Assembly: GCF_000421225.1 (NCBI RefSeq)
Contig: NZ_ATWL01000003.1
Location: forward strand, 310,001-374,000
Length of the DNA: 64,000 bases
Direction: 5' to 3'
Source of the DNA: Ruania albidiflava DSM 18029
Lineage (GTDB): Bacteria; Actinomycetota; Actinomycetes; Actinomycetales; Beutenbergiaceae
Part shown: positions 1 to 8,686 of the stretch, in pieces
Layout: each line of letters starts with the position of its first letter
How positions within the stretch are numbered: the stretch's first letter is position 1
Position numbers and translations under genes: made by a program
Notes under the pieces: model-generated
Databases searched by the model: none
Seen by the model: the letters and a program-made list of their open reading frames with translations, nothing else
What the model was told of the DNA's origin: nothing

Positions 1-594
1 CGCGTGGTCGGTGACCACCGACTCGGCGGACCGGCGCACCTCGCCGAGCACGGCGCGGCGTTCCATCAGCACCGCGGGCACCGGGGCGTCGGCGAGCCAC
101 CGGCGAATCCGCTCCCCGCCGGGCCCGTCCATCGTGGGGGCGAGCAGCAGGCCCCGCGCGCCGCTGTCCACCAGGCGCTGCACGTCGGCCCGCTCGTCAC
201 GGGAGTGGTACACCGAACCGCGCAGGGTGATGCGCAGCCCCAGCCGCCGCGCCTCCTCCTCCGCGCCTCGGGCCACGTCCGGCCAGTAGTAGTCCAGGGA
301 GGGCACCAGCATCCCCACCGGCACGCGGTGCCGAGCGCCCACCGCCGCACCGATCGCCGGTGGGAGCACATTGGTGGCCGTCGCCCCGCCGTGCACGCGA
401 CGTACCAGACCGGCATCGGCGAGCACGCTCACGTCCCGGCGCACCGTCACCGGTGTCACCCCCAGCTCGGCGGCCAGCTCGGTCACCCGGATGGTGCCGC
501 GCTCGGTGACGGCGGTGAGCACCTCTGCCTGCCGTGAGCCCGGTTCCGGGCGCCACGAGGTAGGTGCCGGGGCTGCTCGCTCCGTCTGTGCCAT
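1..594 (-). CDS. DeoR-type HTH / LacI-type sensor hybrid transcriptional regulator (truncated by window edge)
   Basis: The gene enters from the left edge, and its first 198 codons are visible. Residues about 20-75 form a DeoR-type winged helix (ELAAELGVTPVTVRRDVSVL followed by VRRVHGG). From about residue 90 the sequence reads like a LacI-family periplasmic-binding sensor domain (VGMLVPSLDYYWPDVARGAE), so it should bind a sugar-like effector. ATG at 594 is preceded by AAGGGA. It is divergent from a dehydrogenase–DUF2264–sugar ABC operon, which it most likely represses through the CGATCAY motifs between them. The effector is unknown. The fold call is firm; the target is inference from position. 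Confidence 0.85.
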   Translation of the reverse strand, partial: MAQTERAAPAPTSWRPEPGSRQAEVLTAVTERGTIRVTELAAELGVTPVTVRRDVSVLADAGLVRRVHGGATATNVLPPAIGAAVGARHRVPVGMLVPSLDYYWPDVARGAEEEARRLGLRITLRGSVYHSRDERADVQRLVDSGARGLLLAPTMDGPGGERIRRWLADAPVPAVLMERRAVLGEVRRSAESVVTDHA

Positions 595-642
595 CTCCGG
601 GTCCCTTCTGCAGCTGTGCTGGGGTCAGGTTAGATCACGACC

Positions 643-766
643 CGATCACGAATCGGTCATCGACGACATCGATCGATCACGGGATCTTGACGGTCAGGGT
701 GATCGGGCTTACGGTTTATGATCGTAGCGCACTTTCGATCATCAAACGATCAGATCGGTGATCACG
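643..766. promoter_or_regulatory. Cluster of CGATCAY operator-like motifs in the divergent promoter region
   Basis: CGATCAC or CGATCAT, or its complement, occurs at 643-649, 674-680, 699-705 (inverted), 718-724 (inverted), 736-742 and as CGATCA at 747-752. A GTGATCAC palindrome lies at 758-765. The copies at 718-724 and 736-742 form a perfect 7-bp inverted repeat with 11 bp between the arms, over the predicted transcription start. This density fits an operator array for the divergent DeoR/LacI-type regulator. Binding itself is inference. Confidence 0.6.
687..715 (+). promoter_or_regulatory. Predicted sigma-A promoter of the sugar-utilisation operon
   Basis: TTGACG (687-692), a 17-bp spacer and TACGGT (710-715) form a good housekeeping promoter. 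Transcription should begin near 722, inside the inverted repeat 718-742, so repressor bound there would block initiation. Confidence 0.6.
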
Positions 767-779
767 TGAGGAGATGCCC

Positions 780-1790
780 GTGACGAGGCGGCCACGCACG
801 GTGCTGGTGATGGCACCGGCAACCTTCGACCAGCTCTTCGGCCCCGAGGAGCTGGTCCGGCTGCGTGCGCTCGCCGAGGTGAGCGAACCCGTCTGCGTCG
901 CTGCCTTCGACGAGCTGCCGCCAGCCACCCTCGCCGAGCTGGAGGTGCTGATCACCGGATGGGGCTGCTCCGAGATCCCCGAACGAGTGCTCGATGCGGC
1001 ACCGCGGCTGCGGCTGGTGCTGCACGCAGCCGGCAGCGCCCGCGGCCTGCTCCCGGCGGCCGGGTACCGGCGCGGCATCGAGGTGGCCACTGCTGCGGAG
1101 GCGAACGCGGTGCCGGTGGCCGAGTACACCCTCGCCGCGATCATCTTCGCCGGCAAACGGGCCCTTCCGTTGGCCCAGCAGGGGCGCCGCACCCCCGCCG
1201 GGTGGGGGTCCTCGTTCGCAGCCCGCACCTTGTCCAACCGGCAGCGCACGATCGGCATCGTCGGCTTCTCCAAGATCGGTCGCCGCGTACTCGGCCTGCT
1301 GCGCGCGCTGGAGACCGGACCAGTGCTGGTCGCCGACCCGATCGCCGATCCGGACGTGGTCCGCAGCGCCGGTGGGGAGCTGGTGCCGCTGCCCGACGTG
1401 CTCACCCAGGCGGAGATCTGCTCGCTGCACGCCCCGCTGCTGCCCAGCACCGAGGGGATGATCGGTGCCGCCGAGCTCGCGCTGCTGCCCGACGGCGCCA
1501 CCCTGATCAACACCGCCCGCGGCGGCATCCTGGACCACCACGCGCTGCTCACCGAGTGCGCCGCCGGCCGGCTGGACGCCATCCTGGACGTCACCGACCC
1601 CGAACCGCTGCCGGCCGGGCACCCGTTGCTGGACCTGCCGAACGTGACGATCACACCGCACGTGGCCGGCTCCCTGGGGTCGGAGACCCGCCGGTTGTCC
1701 GCCTTCGCCCTGGATGCGTTGGCCGCCCACCTGGAGTCGCGGCCGCTACCGGGCGCGCTCACCGCGGCGAGCATCGGGGTGAGCGCATGA
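780..1790 (+). CDS. D-isomer-specific 2-hydroxyacid dehydrogenase (NAD-binding)
   Basis: 336 aa, usual for the family. The Rossmann motif is modified to GIVGFSKIG (about residues 158-166). The catalytic set is present: Arg in NTARGG (about 247), Glu in DPEPLP (about 275) and His in TPHVAG (about 294). It should reversibly oxidise a 2-hydroxyacid with NAD(P). The substrate is not evident; the context suggests a sugar-derived acid. GTG at 780 is chosen because GAGGAG (768-773) sits 6 nt upstream. The in-frame ATG at 774 is too close to that site. Its stop overlaps the next start (ATGA), so it is the first gene of the operon. Confidence 0.85.
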   Translation: MTRRPRTVLVMAPATFDQLFGPEELVRLRALAEVSEPVCVAAFDELPPATLAELEVLITGWGCSEIPERVLDAAPRLRLVLHAAGSARGLLPAAGYRRGIEVATAAEANAVPVAEYTLAAIIFAGKRALPLAQQGRRTPAGWGSSFAARTLSNRQRTIGIVGFSKIGRRVLGLLRALETGPVLVADPIADPDVVRSAGGELVPLPDVLTQAEICSLHAPLLPSTEGMIGAAELALLPDGATLINTARGGILDHHALLTECAAGRLDAILDVTDPEPLPAGHPLLDLPNVTITPHVAGSLGSETRRLSAFALDALAAHLESRPLPGALTAASIGVSA

Positions 1791-3721
1791 GGCCCCCGCT
1801 GCGCACCCGCGCCGACCTGGTCGCACTCGCCGACGACCTGCTCGCCGCCGTGACGCCGTACACCTCACCCGGCGGGGCGCTGATCACCCTGCCCGGCACC
1901 CCCGGCGGGTACGGCACCGCCGTGGACGCCCTGGAGGGCTTCGCGCGCACCTTCCTGCTGGCCGCCATGCGCCTGCGGGCCGACCCTGCCGACCCTGCCG
2001 GCCTGGCCGAGCGCTACGCCCGGGGACTGACCGCCGGCACCGACCCCTCCGCCGTCGAGGCCTGGGTGCGACCCAGCGAGCACGGCCAGGCCAAGGTGGA
2101 GGCCGCCTCCCTCGCCCTGGCGCTGGACTGGAGTCGCGAGCAGGTCTGGGACCGGCTCAGCCCGACGGCGCAGCACCAGGTGGTCGACTACCTTGCCGAG
2201 GTCGTCGGGGACCGTTCCTACCCCCGGTGCAACTGGCTCTGGTTCCAGATCGTGGTCGAGACGTTCCTGCGTTCGGTGGGCGGACCAGTGGACGAGGCAG
2301 ACATCACCACCGACTTGCAGGTGCTGGACTCCTTCTACGCCGGCCAGGGCTGGTACCGCGACGGCGACGAGCGCGCCTATGACCACTACAGCGGCTGGGC
2401 GATGCAGCTCTACCCCACGCTATGGGCGCAGATGCGCGGAGCCGGCGATGCCGCGGCCGAGCGTGCCGAGGCGGACCGGGACCGTCTGGGCCGCTATCTC
2501 ACCGACCTGGTGCTGCTGACCGGTGGTGATGGCTCCCCGCTGCTGCAGGGCCGCAGCCTGACCTACCGGTTCGCCGCCGCCGCTCCGCTGTGGGCCGGGA
2601 TCCTCGCCGGGGTGGAGGACCCGGCACCGGCGGTGCTGCGCCGGTGCGCCCTGGGAATCGTGAACCACTTCCTCGACCACGGCGTGCCGAACGACCGCGG
2701 CCTGCTGGACATCGGCTGGTGGGGACCCTGGCGCCCGCTCGCGCAGACTTACTCCGGCCCCGGCTCGCCGTACTGGGCGGTCAAGGGTCTCCTCGGCCTG
2801 CTGCTGCCCGCCGACCACCTGGTCTGGACCCAGCCGTCCTCGGGCGAGCCCACTGCCAGAAGCGCGGCGGACGTCCGGCTGAGCGTGCACGCACCCGGGT
2901 GGGTGGTCAGCTCCACCAGCCACGACGGCATCGTCCGCGTGGCCAACCACGGCACCGACCACGACCAAGTCGGCAGCGACCGCGGCGACTCCCCGCTCTA
3001 CGCCCGGCTCGGCTATTCCACAGCCACCGCCCCGCTGCTCGACCCCCAGTCCTGGACGGACCCGGTGGACCAGTCCGTGGTGCTCGTGGACAGCGCCGGC
3101 CGGCGCAGCCACCGCGCCGGGATGGCGAGGCTGAGCCTGCCGGACCTGCCCGAGGCGCAGCTGGCCGGCTCCCTAGCCCGGGCACACTGGGTCCAGGCCG
3201 CCGCCCACCAGCAGGGCCACGGCAGCGGCAGCATCGGGTCGGCCACCCGGGCCGGCGACCTGCTCGTGGTCTCCGTGCTCCGCTCGCACTGGGAGGTGCG
3301 GTTGGTCCACCTCGCCGCCCCCGCCCCGGCCGCCACCGCCCTGGAGGTCGGCGGCTGGGCGATGGCCGACGACGCCGGTGTCGCCGTGCACACCGCCACG
3401 CCGGCGGTCACGCTCACCAGCACCCGGGGCGCGGCCGTGCTGCTCGCCCCCACCGCCGCCCGCCTCCGGGTGGAGCACCGGGACCAGGCCTCCCCGCTCG
3501 GGGCACACGCCGCAGTGGCGGTAGCCACCTGGCCGGCCCGGAGCGGATGGACCTGGGCGGCCCTCGCGCTCACCGGCGCCCGCACCGGTCAGGTGAGCTC
3601 CGCCGTCGACCATCCCCAGGTACGCATCGAGACCGACCGGGCCGAGATCACCTGGCCGGACGGTGCCACGTCCACTGTTCCGCTCACCGGCCTGCCCTCG
3701 AGCCCGGGAGGTGATGGGTGA
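1787..3721 (+). CDS. DUF2264 domain-containing protein
   Basis: 644 aa, translationally coupled to the dehydrogenase by ATGA. The first ~370 residues match the DUF2264 family as I recall it: LVALADDLLAAVTPYTSPGG near the N-terminus, and the W/Y-rich AYDHYSGWAMQLYPTLWAQM block at about 200. These look like an alpha-toroid related to glycoside-processing enzymes. The C-terminal ~270 residues are probably beta-rich. There is no signal peptide, so it is cytoplasmic. DUF2264 genes commonly accompany oligosaccharide ABC importers, and this one precedes one. A role in cleaving or modifying the imported saccharide is inference; no catalytic residues can be assigned. Confidence 0.75.
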   Translation: MRPPLRTRADLVALADDLLAAVTPYTSPGGALITLPGTPGGYGTAVDALEGFARTFLLAAMRLRADPADPAGLAERYARGLTAGTDPSAVEAWVRPSEHGQAKVEAASLALALDWSREQVWDRLSPTAQHQVVDYLAEVVGDRSYPRCNWLWFQIVVETFLRSVGGPVDEADITTDLQVLDSFYAGQGWYRDGDERAYDHYSGWAMQLYPTLWAQMRGAGDAAAERAEADRDRLGRYLTDLVLLTGGDGSPLLQGRSLTYRFAAAAPLWAGILAGVEDPAPAVLRRCALGIVNHFLDHGVPNDRGLLDIGWWGPWRPLAQTYSGPGSPYWAVKGLLGLLLPADHLVWTQPSSGEPTARSAADVRLSVHAPGWVVSSTSHDGIVRVANHGTDHDQVGSDRGDSPLYARLGYSTATAPLLDPQSWTDPVDQSVVLVDSAGRRSHRAGMARLSLPDLPEAQLAGSLARAHWVQAAAHQQGHGSGSIGSATRAGDLLVVSVLRSHWEVRLVHLAAPAPAATALEVGGWAMADDAGVAVHTATPAVTLTSTRGAAVLLAPTAARLRVEHRDQASPLGAHAAVAVATWPARSGWTWAALALTGARTGQVSSAVDHPQVRIETDRAEITWPDGATSTVPLTGLPSSPGGDG

Positions 3722-3777
3722 CCTGCCCCGAGAACGCCCCGATACCAGATGACCCGACAGACCCACAGATCGCACCC

Positions 3778-3794
3778 GCGCCCAGACCGGGCGC
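3778..3794 (+). promoter_or_regulatory. Small hairpin before the binding-protein gene
   Basis: GCGCCC and GGGCGC flank a 5-nt loop, 20 nt upstream of the binding-protein start. It may protect a processed 5' end or be incidental. No promoter is visible beside it. Confidence 0.3.
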
Positions 3795-3815
3795 ACCCGA
3801 AGAGAGGACAACGCA

Positions 3816-5117
3816 ATGAAGCGCAGCTATCTGACCGCGACCGCCACGGCCGCCGCGGCAGCACTCGTGCTCACCGCCTGCGGCGGTGGTGACGACCAAG
3901 GTGAGGGAGGGCAGGACGGCGCCTCCGGTGCGGTGACCGTCAGCCTCGCCGGGTGGAGCCTGGACACCACCCCGGAGTTCCAGGTGCTCGCCGACGCCTT
4001 CCACGAGCAGAACCCGGACGTCACCATCGACCTGGTCGAGTACAGCGCGGACGACTACGACACGCAGATGATCGCCGACCTGTCCGCCGGCAGCGCCCCC
4101 GACCTGTACGTGATGAAGAACCTCAAGAACTTCTTCACCTACGAGGACGGCGGTCAGCTCGTGGACGTCTCCGACGTCGCCGGTCAGCTCGGTGACGAGG
4201 TCTCCGGGGTGGACGCCTACACCGTGGACGGGGCCACCTTCGCCATCCCCTACCGGCAGGACGCCTGGTACCTGTACTACAACAAGGACCTGTTCGACCA
4301 GGCTGGGGTGGACTACCCGGACGGCTCCTGGACCTGGGACGACTACGCCGACGCGGCCGAAGAGCTGACCACCGGCCTGGACGAATCCAACGTGTACGGC
4401 ACCTACCAGCACGAGTGGCAGTCCACGGTGCAGGGCTTCGCCAACGCCCAGTCCCCGGGTGCGGACCTGCTCTCCGGGCAGTGGGACTACATGGTGCCCT
4501 TCTACGAGCGCGCCGTCGACCTGCAGGACGAGGGCACCCAGCTGGACTACGGCAGCATCACCACCAACTCGGTGAGCTACCAGTCCCAGTTCGGCACCCA
4601 GAAGACCGCGATGATGGTGATGGGTTCCTGGTACGTGGCCACCCTGCTGGCCCAGGTGGACTCCGGTGAGGCCGACGAGTTCGCCTGGGGCTTCGCCCCC
4701 GCGCCGCAGCTGGACTCCTCTACTGTGGAGGAACCGATCACCTTCGCTGATCCGACCGGCATCGGTATCAACCCCGCTGCCGACGACGACGTGGTCGCCG
4801 CCGCCAAGGAGTTCCTCGCCTTCATCGGCTCCGAGGACGCCGCTTCGGCACTCGCGGAGATCGGGATCACCCCGGCGGTGACCAACGACACGGTGGCAGA
4901 GACCTACTTCGGTATCGACGGTATGCCCACGGACGGCGTCTCGCGGTTCGCCTTCTCCACCCACGACGTGCGCCCGGAGAACCCGGTCGACGCCAACACA
5001 GCCGCGCTGCAGAACATCCTGGAGGACGCGCACTCGGCGATCATGTCCGGCAGCGTCTCGCCCGCCGACGGTATCGACGAGGCAGAGCAGCGGGCCGCCG
5101 CCGAGGTGCTCGGCTGA
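3816..5117 (+). CDS. Extracellular solute-binding protein of a sugar ABC transporter (lipoprotein)
   Basis: 433 aa. A lipoprotein signal peptide ends in the lipobox LTAC with Cys22, followed by GGGDDQ. The mature part has features of the type 1 carbohydrate-binding family: AGWSLDTTPEFQVLADAF at its start, DLYVMKNLKNF, and YRQDAWYLYYNKDLFD. Anchored outside the membrane, it should deliver an oligosaccharide to the permeases encoded next. AGAGAGGA precedes the ATG. No ATP-binding subunit is encoded here, which is common in actinobacteria where a shared MsiK-type ATPase serves many importers. The sugar is unknown. Confidence 0.9.
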   Translation: MKRSYLTATATAAAAALVLTACGGGDDQGEGGQDGASGAVTVSLAGWSLDTTPEFQVLADAFHEQNPDVTIDLVEYSADDYDTQMIADLSAGSAPDLYVMKNLKNFFTYEDGGQLVDVSDVAGQLGDEVSGVDAYTVDGATFAIPYRQDAWYLYYNKDLFDQAGVDYPDGSWTWDDYADAAEELTTGLDESNVYGTYQHEWQSTVQGFANAQSPGADLLSGQWDYMVPFYERAVDLQDEGTQLDYGSITTNSVSYQSQFGTQKTAMMVMGSWYVATLLAQVDSGEADEFAWGFAPAPQLDSSTVEEPITFADPTGIGINPAADDDVVAAAKEFLAFIGSEDAASALAEIGITPAVTNDTVAETYFGIDGMPTDGVSRFAFSTHDVRPENPVDANTAALQNILEDAHSAIMSGSVSPADGIDEAEQRAAAEVLG

Positions 5118-5134
5118 CGTTCGCGGTCCCTTCG

Positions 5135-5165
5135 GCGCCGGCCGGCCAGCGTCGCCGGCCGGCGC
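5135..5165 (+). promoter_or_regulatory. Perfect 11-bp hairpin between binding protein and permease
   Basis: GCGCCGGCCGG (5135-5145) pairs perfectly with 5155-5165 across a 9-nt loop, with no T-run. Hairpins here typically protect the binding-protein transcript or partly terminate it, giving more binding protein than permease. Confidence 0.55.
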
Positions 5166-5203
5166 ACCCCGAGGAGACCACCCCGAGGAGACGAGGAGAT
5201 GCC

Positions 5204-6157
5204 GTGGTGACCACCGCTGTGCCACCCACCGGTAGCACGAGCAGCAGGACCGGCAGGAACCGCCCCGGCGGGCACCCGCCGGGCCGGCGGCTCCGGCTGC
5301 GCAACACCTTCATCGGCTGGACCTTCATCCTGCCCAACTTCATCGGCTTCGCCGTGCTCACCCTCGGCCCGGTGCTGGCGCTGTTCTACCTGGGCTTCAC
5401 CTCGTGGAACGCGTTCGGCCAGGCCGAGTGGGTGGGCGTGGAGAACTTCCGAGGCCTGCTCACCGACGCCACGTTCCACCGGGCGCTGCTGAACACTGGC
5501 TACTACGCCGTGCTGCACATCCCGCTCACGTTGGCCGCATCGTTGGGCCTGGCGCTGCTGCTGAACACCAAGCTGCGCGGGGTGGCGTTCTTCCGCACCG
5601 TGGCGTTCTTCCCCTACATCACCTCCATCGTGGCGATCGCGGTGGTGTGGAACATGCTGTTCTCCCCGGACGCCGGGGTGATCAACCAGTTCCTCACCTT
5701 CCTCGGTGTGGACGACCCGCCGGGCTGGACCACGTCCACCGACTGGTCGATGCCGGCAGTGGTGATCGTGGGCACGTGGCGGTACATGGGCTACTACATG
5801 CTGCTGTTCCTCGCCGGGCTGCAGGCCATCCCGCCGGAGCTCTACGAGGCCGCCCGGGTGGACGGTGCGAACGCTATCCAGCGGTTCTGGAACGTAACCG
5901 TGCCGGGGCTGCGGCCGACGACGTTCTTCATCACCGTGATGCTCACCATCGAGAGCTTCAAGGTCTTCGACCTGATCCTGGTGATGACCAACGGCGGGCC
6001 CGGCATCTCCACCCTGGTGCTGTCCCAGTACATCTACCGCAAGGGGTTCGAAGAGCACGACTTCGGTTATGCCTCGTCGGTGGCCATCGTGCTCTTCGGA
6101 ATCTGCATCGTGGTCACCGTGGTGCAGTTCCTCATCAACAAGAGGAGGGAGCGCTGA
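5204..6157 (+). CDS. Sugar ABC transporter permease (MalF/UgpA type)
   Basis: 317 aa with a charged Pro/Gly-rich N-terminus and about six membrane helices. The EAA loop is EAARVDGANAIQRFWNVTVP at about residue 215, which docks the ATPase. GTG at 5204 is used because the ATG at 5199 is out of frame and stops at once. AGGAG lies just upstream. It should form the membrane channel with the second permease, whose start overlaps its stop (TGATG). Confidence 0.9.
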   Translation: MVTTAVPPTGSTSSRTGRNRPGGHPPGRRLRLRNTFIGWTFILPNFIGFAVLTLGPVLALFYLGFTSWNAFGQAEWVGVENFRGLLTDATFHRALLNTGYYAVLHIPLTLAASLGLALLLNTKLRGVAFFRTVAFFPYITSIVAIAVVWNMLFSPDAGVINQFLTFLGVDDPPGWTTSTDWSMPAVVIVGTWRYMGYYMLLFLAGLQAIPPELYEAARVDGANAIQRFWNVTVPGLRPTTFFITVMLTIESFKVFDLILVMTNGGPGISTLVLSQYIYRKGFEEHDFGYASSVAIVLFGICIVVTVVQFLINKRRER

Positions 6158-7026
6158 TGACCACCCTCTCCCTGGACCGACGCCCTGCACAGACCGCCCG
6201 CCTGCGTCAGCGCACTGTGGGCCGCACCGTCCTGTACGTGGTGATGATCGCCGCAGCGGTGGCGATCATGATCCCGTTCGTGTGGATGGTGGTCTCCTCG
6301 CTGAAGACCAACAACCAGGTGTTCACCATCCCGATCCAGTGGATCCCGGACCCGGTGGTCTGGCAGAACTACGTGGACATCTGGGCCAAGTCGGACATGG
6401 TCACCTGGGTGAAGAACACCCTGCTGCTCTCGGTGGGCGTGACCTTCCTGCAGGTGCTCACCGGCAGCTTCGCCGCCTACGGGTTCGCCAAGATGCGCTT
6501 CCCCGGGCGGGATGTGCTGTTCCTCGCCTACGTCGGCACGATCGCGGTGCCCTGGCAGGCGTACATGATCCCGCAGTTCATCCTGCTGTCCAAGGCCGGC
6601 CTGTCGAACACGCTCTGGGCGATGCTCGCCCTGCAGACCTTCAGCGCGTTCGGGGTGTTCCTGATGAAGCAGTACTACGAGTCCATCCCGGACGAGCTCT
6701 CCGAGGCAGCCCGTATCGACGGTCTCTCCGAGTACGGCATCTGGCGGCGGATCGTGCTGCCGCTGTCCGGGCCGGCGGTGGCCACCCTGGTGCTGCTCAC
6801 CTTCGTGAACACCTGGAACGACTACCTCGGCCCGCTGATCTACCTGCGTGACCGGGACATCTGGACGATCCAGATCGGCCTGCAGTCGTTCGTGTCCCAG
6901 TACAACGCCGAGTACGCGCTGATCATGACCGGCTCAGTGCTCTCTGTGGTGCCGATCGCGTTGATCTTCTTGCTCGGGCAGCGCTTCTTCGTGCAGGGAA
7001 TCGCCACCGCCGGGATGAAGGGCTGA
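6157..7026 (+). CDS. Sugar ABC transporter permease (MalG/UgpE type)
   Basis: 289 aa with six predicted membrane segments. The EAA loop reads EAARIDGLSEYGIWRRIVLP at about residue 183. The start overlaps the previous stop, and GGAGGGAG gives the ribosome site. It pairs with the preceding permease to import the saccharide captured by the lipoprotein. The C-terminus QRFFVQGIATAGMKG is typical of the subfamily. Confidence 0.92.
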   Translation: MTTLSLDRRPAQTARLRQRTVGRTVLYVVMIAAAVAIMIPFVWMVVSSLKTNNQVFTIPIQWIPDPVVWQNYVDIWAKSDMVTWVKNTLLLSVGVTFLQVLTGSFAAYGFAKMRFPGRDVLFLAYVGTIAVPWQAYMIPQFILLSKAGLSNTLWAMLALQTFSAFGVFLMKQYYESIPDELSEAARIDGLSEYGIWRRIVLPLSGPAVATLVLLTFVNTWNDYLGPLIYLRDRDIWTIQIGLQSFVSQYNAEYALIMTGSVLSVVPIALIFLLGQRFFVQGIATAGMKG

Positions 7027-7030
7027 GCCG

Positions 7031-7711
7031 ATGGTCCGCATCCCTCGCGCGTCCGCGGACGCCTGGCACACCGGCTTCGGGATCGCCTACCTGGTGCTGG
7101 CCACGAACCTGATGCTCACCCTGGCTGCCCTGCCGCTCGTAGTGCTGCTGGCGACCACCCGGCCGTCAGCCTCCTGGCCGGCGCTCGCGCTCGCCGCAGT
7201 GGCCGCCACCCCCGGGCTGAGCGCAGCGTTCGCCGTGTTCCACCGGTACACCACCCAGCGGTCCACCGACGTGCTGCGCACGTTCTGGCGTGCTTGGGCC
7301 GGCAGTCTGCGCCGATCTCTGGCGCTCGGTGGCCTCACTGTGGGGATGGTGGTGGTGCTGGTCGTGGACGTGGCCGTGCTGTTTGGCAGCACCGCCGGCG
7401 GACTGCTGACGCCGGTGCTCGTGGTGCTCACGCTGCTCGTCCTGGCCACCGGGCTGCTTGCGCTGGTCGCCGGGGTGGAGCGTCCGGACGCCCGGTGGCG
7501 GGACCTGCTGCGGGTGGCGCTGTACCTGGCGGTGCGCCGCTGGTACCTGACCGCCGCCTCGTTCCTGGCGCTGGTCCTGCTCGGTGGCCTGTTCACCCTG
7601 CACCCGGCCTGGGCGCTCGGTCTGGCGGCCACACCGCTGCTGTACGCGGTGTGGGGGAACTGCCGGTACAGCCTGCGGCCGGTGCTCACCGCGGAGCCGG
7701 CGCGGGCGTAG
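7031..7711 (+). CDS. YesL-like (DUF624-type) membrane protein
   Basis: 226 aa, starting 4 nt after the permease stop. It has five or so hydrophobic helices, including about 18-43, 50-70, 95-150 and 165-205. Size, hydropathy and its place as last gene of a sugar ABC operon match the YesL/DUF624 family. That family co-occurs with rhamnogalacturonan- and other polysaccharide-uptake operons. The biochemical role is unknown; a permease accessory role is possible. No enzymatic motif is visible. Confidence 0.6.
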   Translation: MVRIPRASADAWHTGFGIAYLVLATNLMLTLAALPLVVLLATTRPSASWPALALAAVAATPGLSAAFAVFHRYTTQRSTDVLRTFWRAWAGSLRRSLALGGLTVGMVVVLVVDVAVLFGSTAGGLLTPVLVVLTLLVLATGLLALVAGVERPDARWRDLLRVALYLAVRRWYLTAASFLALVLLGGLFTLHPAWALGLAATPLLYAVWGNCRYSLRPVLTAEPARA

Positions 7712-7722
7712 ACCCGCCAGTG

Positions 7723-7795
7723 CGGCACTGAGGCAGGAACGTGACACCGAGGCACAAGAATCGCACCTCAGTGTCACAAGAGTGCCTCAGTGCCG
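7723..7795. terminator. Nested inverted repeat between convergent genes
   Basis: The outer arms CGGCACTGAGGCA (7723-7735) and 7783-7795 are perfectly complementary over 13 bp. The inner arms 7741-7752 and 7766-7777 pair over 12 bp with one mismatch. There is no T-run. The position between converging genes suggests a two-way terminator. The two-tier design recurs at 33174-33237. Confidence 0.6.
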
Positions 7796-7837
7796 GGTGC
7801 TGGATGCCGGGCGCCTGGCGCGCGTAGCGGTGCACCG

Positions 7838-8338
7838 CTAGCGCCGGTTCGTGAACTGCAGCGCAGCATCGATGTCGGCGTCCTTCAGCAGAGCGATCAC
7901 CGCCTGCAGGTCATCGCGCTTCTTCGAGGAGACCCGCACCTCGTCCCCGGTGATCTGCGTCTTGACGCCCTTGGGCCCGGAGTCGCGCACCAGCTTCGTG
8001 ATCTTCTTCGCGTTCTCGCTGGACAGGCCCTCCTTGAGCGTGCCCACCAGCCGGTACTCCTTCCCGGAGGGCTGCGGCTCGTTCTCCCCGGTGTCGATCG
8101 CCTTCAAGGACACGCCCCGGCGGATCAGCTTGCTCTGGAACACGTCCAGGATCGCCAGCACCCGGTCCGGGGCGTTGGCGACCATCACCACCGCATCCTG
8201 CCCGCTCCAAGAGATCGATGCGCCCACACCGCGGAAGTCGTACCGCTGGGCGATCTCCTTGGCGGTCTGGTTGACGGCGTTGTCCACCTCCTGCCGGTCC
8301 ACCTTGCTCACCACGTCGAACGAAGAGTCGCTGGCCAC
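7838..8338 (-). CDS. yajQ: YajQ family protein (UPF0234), cyclic-di-GMP-binding type
   Basis: 166 aa, the full family length. Recognisable signatures are [20 protein letters not shown] at the N-terminus, QRYDFRG, and [10 protein letters not shown] in the middle, with [19 protein letters not shown]-like sequence at the end (here [10 protein letters not shown]). The fold is two ferredoxin-like domains. Some homologues bind cyclic di-GMP or nucleic acid; the role in actinobacteria is unclear. GTG at 8338 is chosen because AAGGAG lies 6 nt upstream, and the open frame beyond it runs into tRNA-Tyr. It is a single-gene unit convergent with the ABC operon. Confidence 0.9.
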   Translation of the reverse strand: MASDSSFDVVSKVDRQEVDNAVNQTAKEIAQRYDFRGVGASISWSGQDAVVMVANAPDRVLAILDVFQSKLIRRGVSLKAIDTGENEPQPSGKEYRLVGTLKEGLSSENAKKITKLVRDSGPKGVKTQITGDEVRVSSKKRDDLQAVIALLKDADIDAALQFTNRR

Positions 8339-8433
8339 TGAGATCTCCTTCACAACTAGCCACCGCCGCACCTGGGCGATGTCACGAACTGCCGCTGAAC
8401 TTGGTATTGTTCCATCCGGTCCCTGGACCACCA

Positions 8434-8514
8434 GGCGGGTTGCCCGAGCGGCCAAAGGGAGCTGACTGTAAATCAGCCGCGCAAGCTTCGAAGGTTCGAA
8501 TCCTTCACCCGCCA
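8434..8514 (+). tRNA. tRNA-Tyr (GTA)
   Basis: The acceptor arm GGCGGGT pairs with ACCCGCC. The anticodon stem GCTGA/TCAGC encloses GTA at 8468-8470, a long class II variable arm follows, and the T-loop is TTCGAAT. CCA is not encoded. First of three tRNA genes ahead of rpmG. Confidence 0.95.
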
Positions 8515-8646
8515 CCGGACCGGCGCGGGGTGCCTCTGCGGAGGTGCCCGGTCGTTCGTTCCGACCCCGATCGTCCCGCGTCGTCTGGCGTCTTCGCCAG
8601 GGGGAGTGGTTCCGGTCACAGAAGCGGTCTGAGGGCCCCATCTGAT

Positions 8647-8676
8647 TTCGCCTCCGGGTCGATCAGCATGTACCCT
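8647..8676 (+). promoter_or_regulatory. Possible promoter of tRNA-Thr
   Basis: TTCGCC, an 18-bp spacer and TACCCT end 11 nt before tRNA-Thr. A modest match to the consensus; it could also drive tRNA-Met and rpmG. Confidence 0.35.
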
Positions 8677-8686
8677 CGATCCCGCT

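Noticed and set aside
8339-8641. Upstream extension of the yajQ frame
   Set aside because: The added residues come from antisense tRNA-Tyr. The GTG at 8338 has a good ribosome site.
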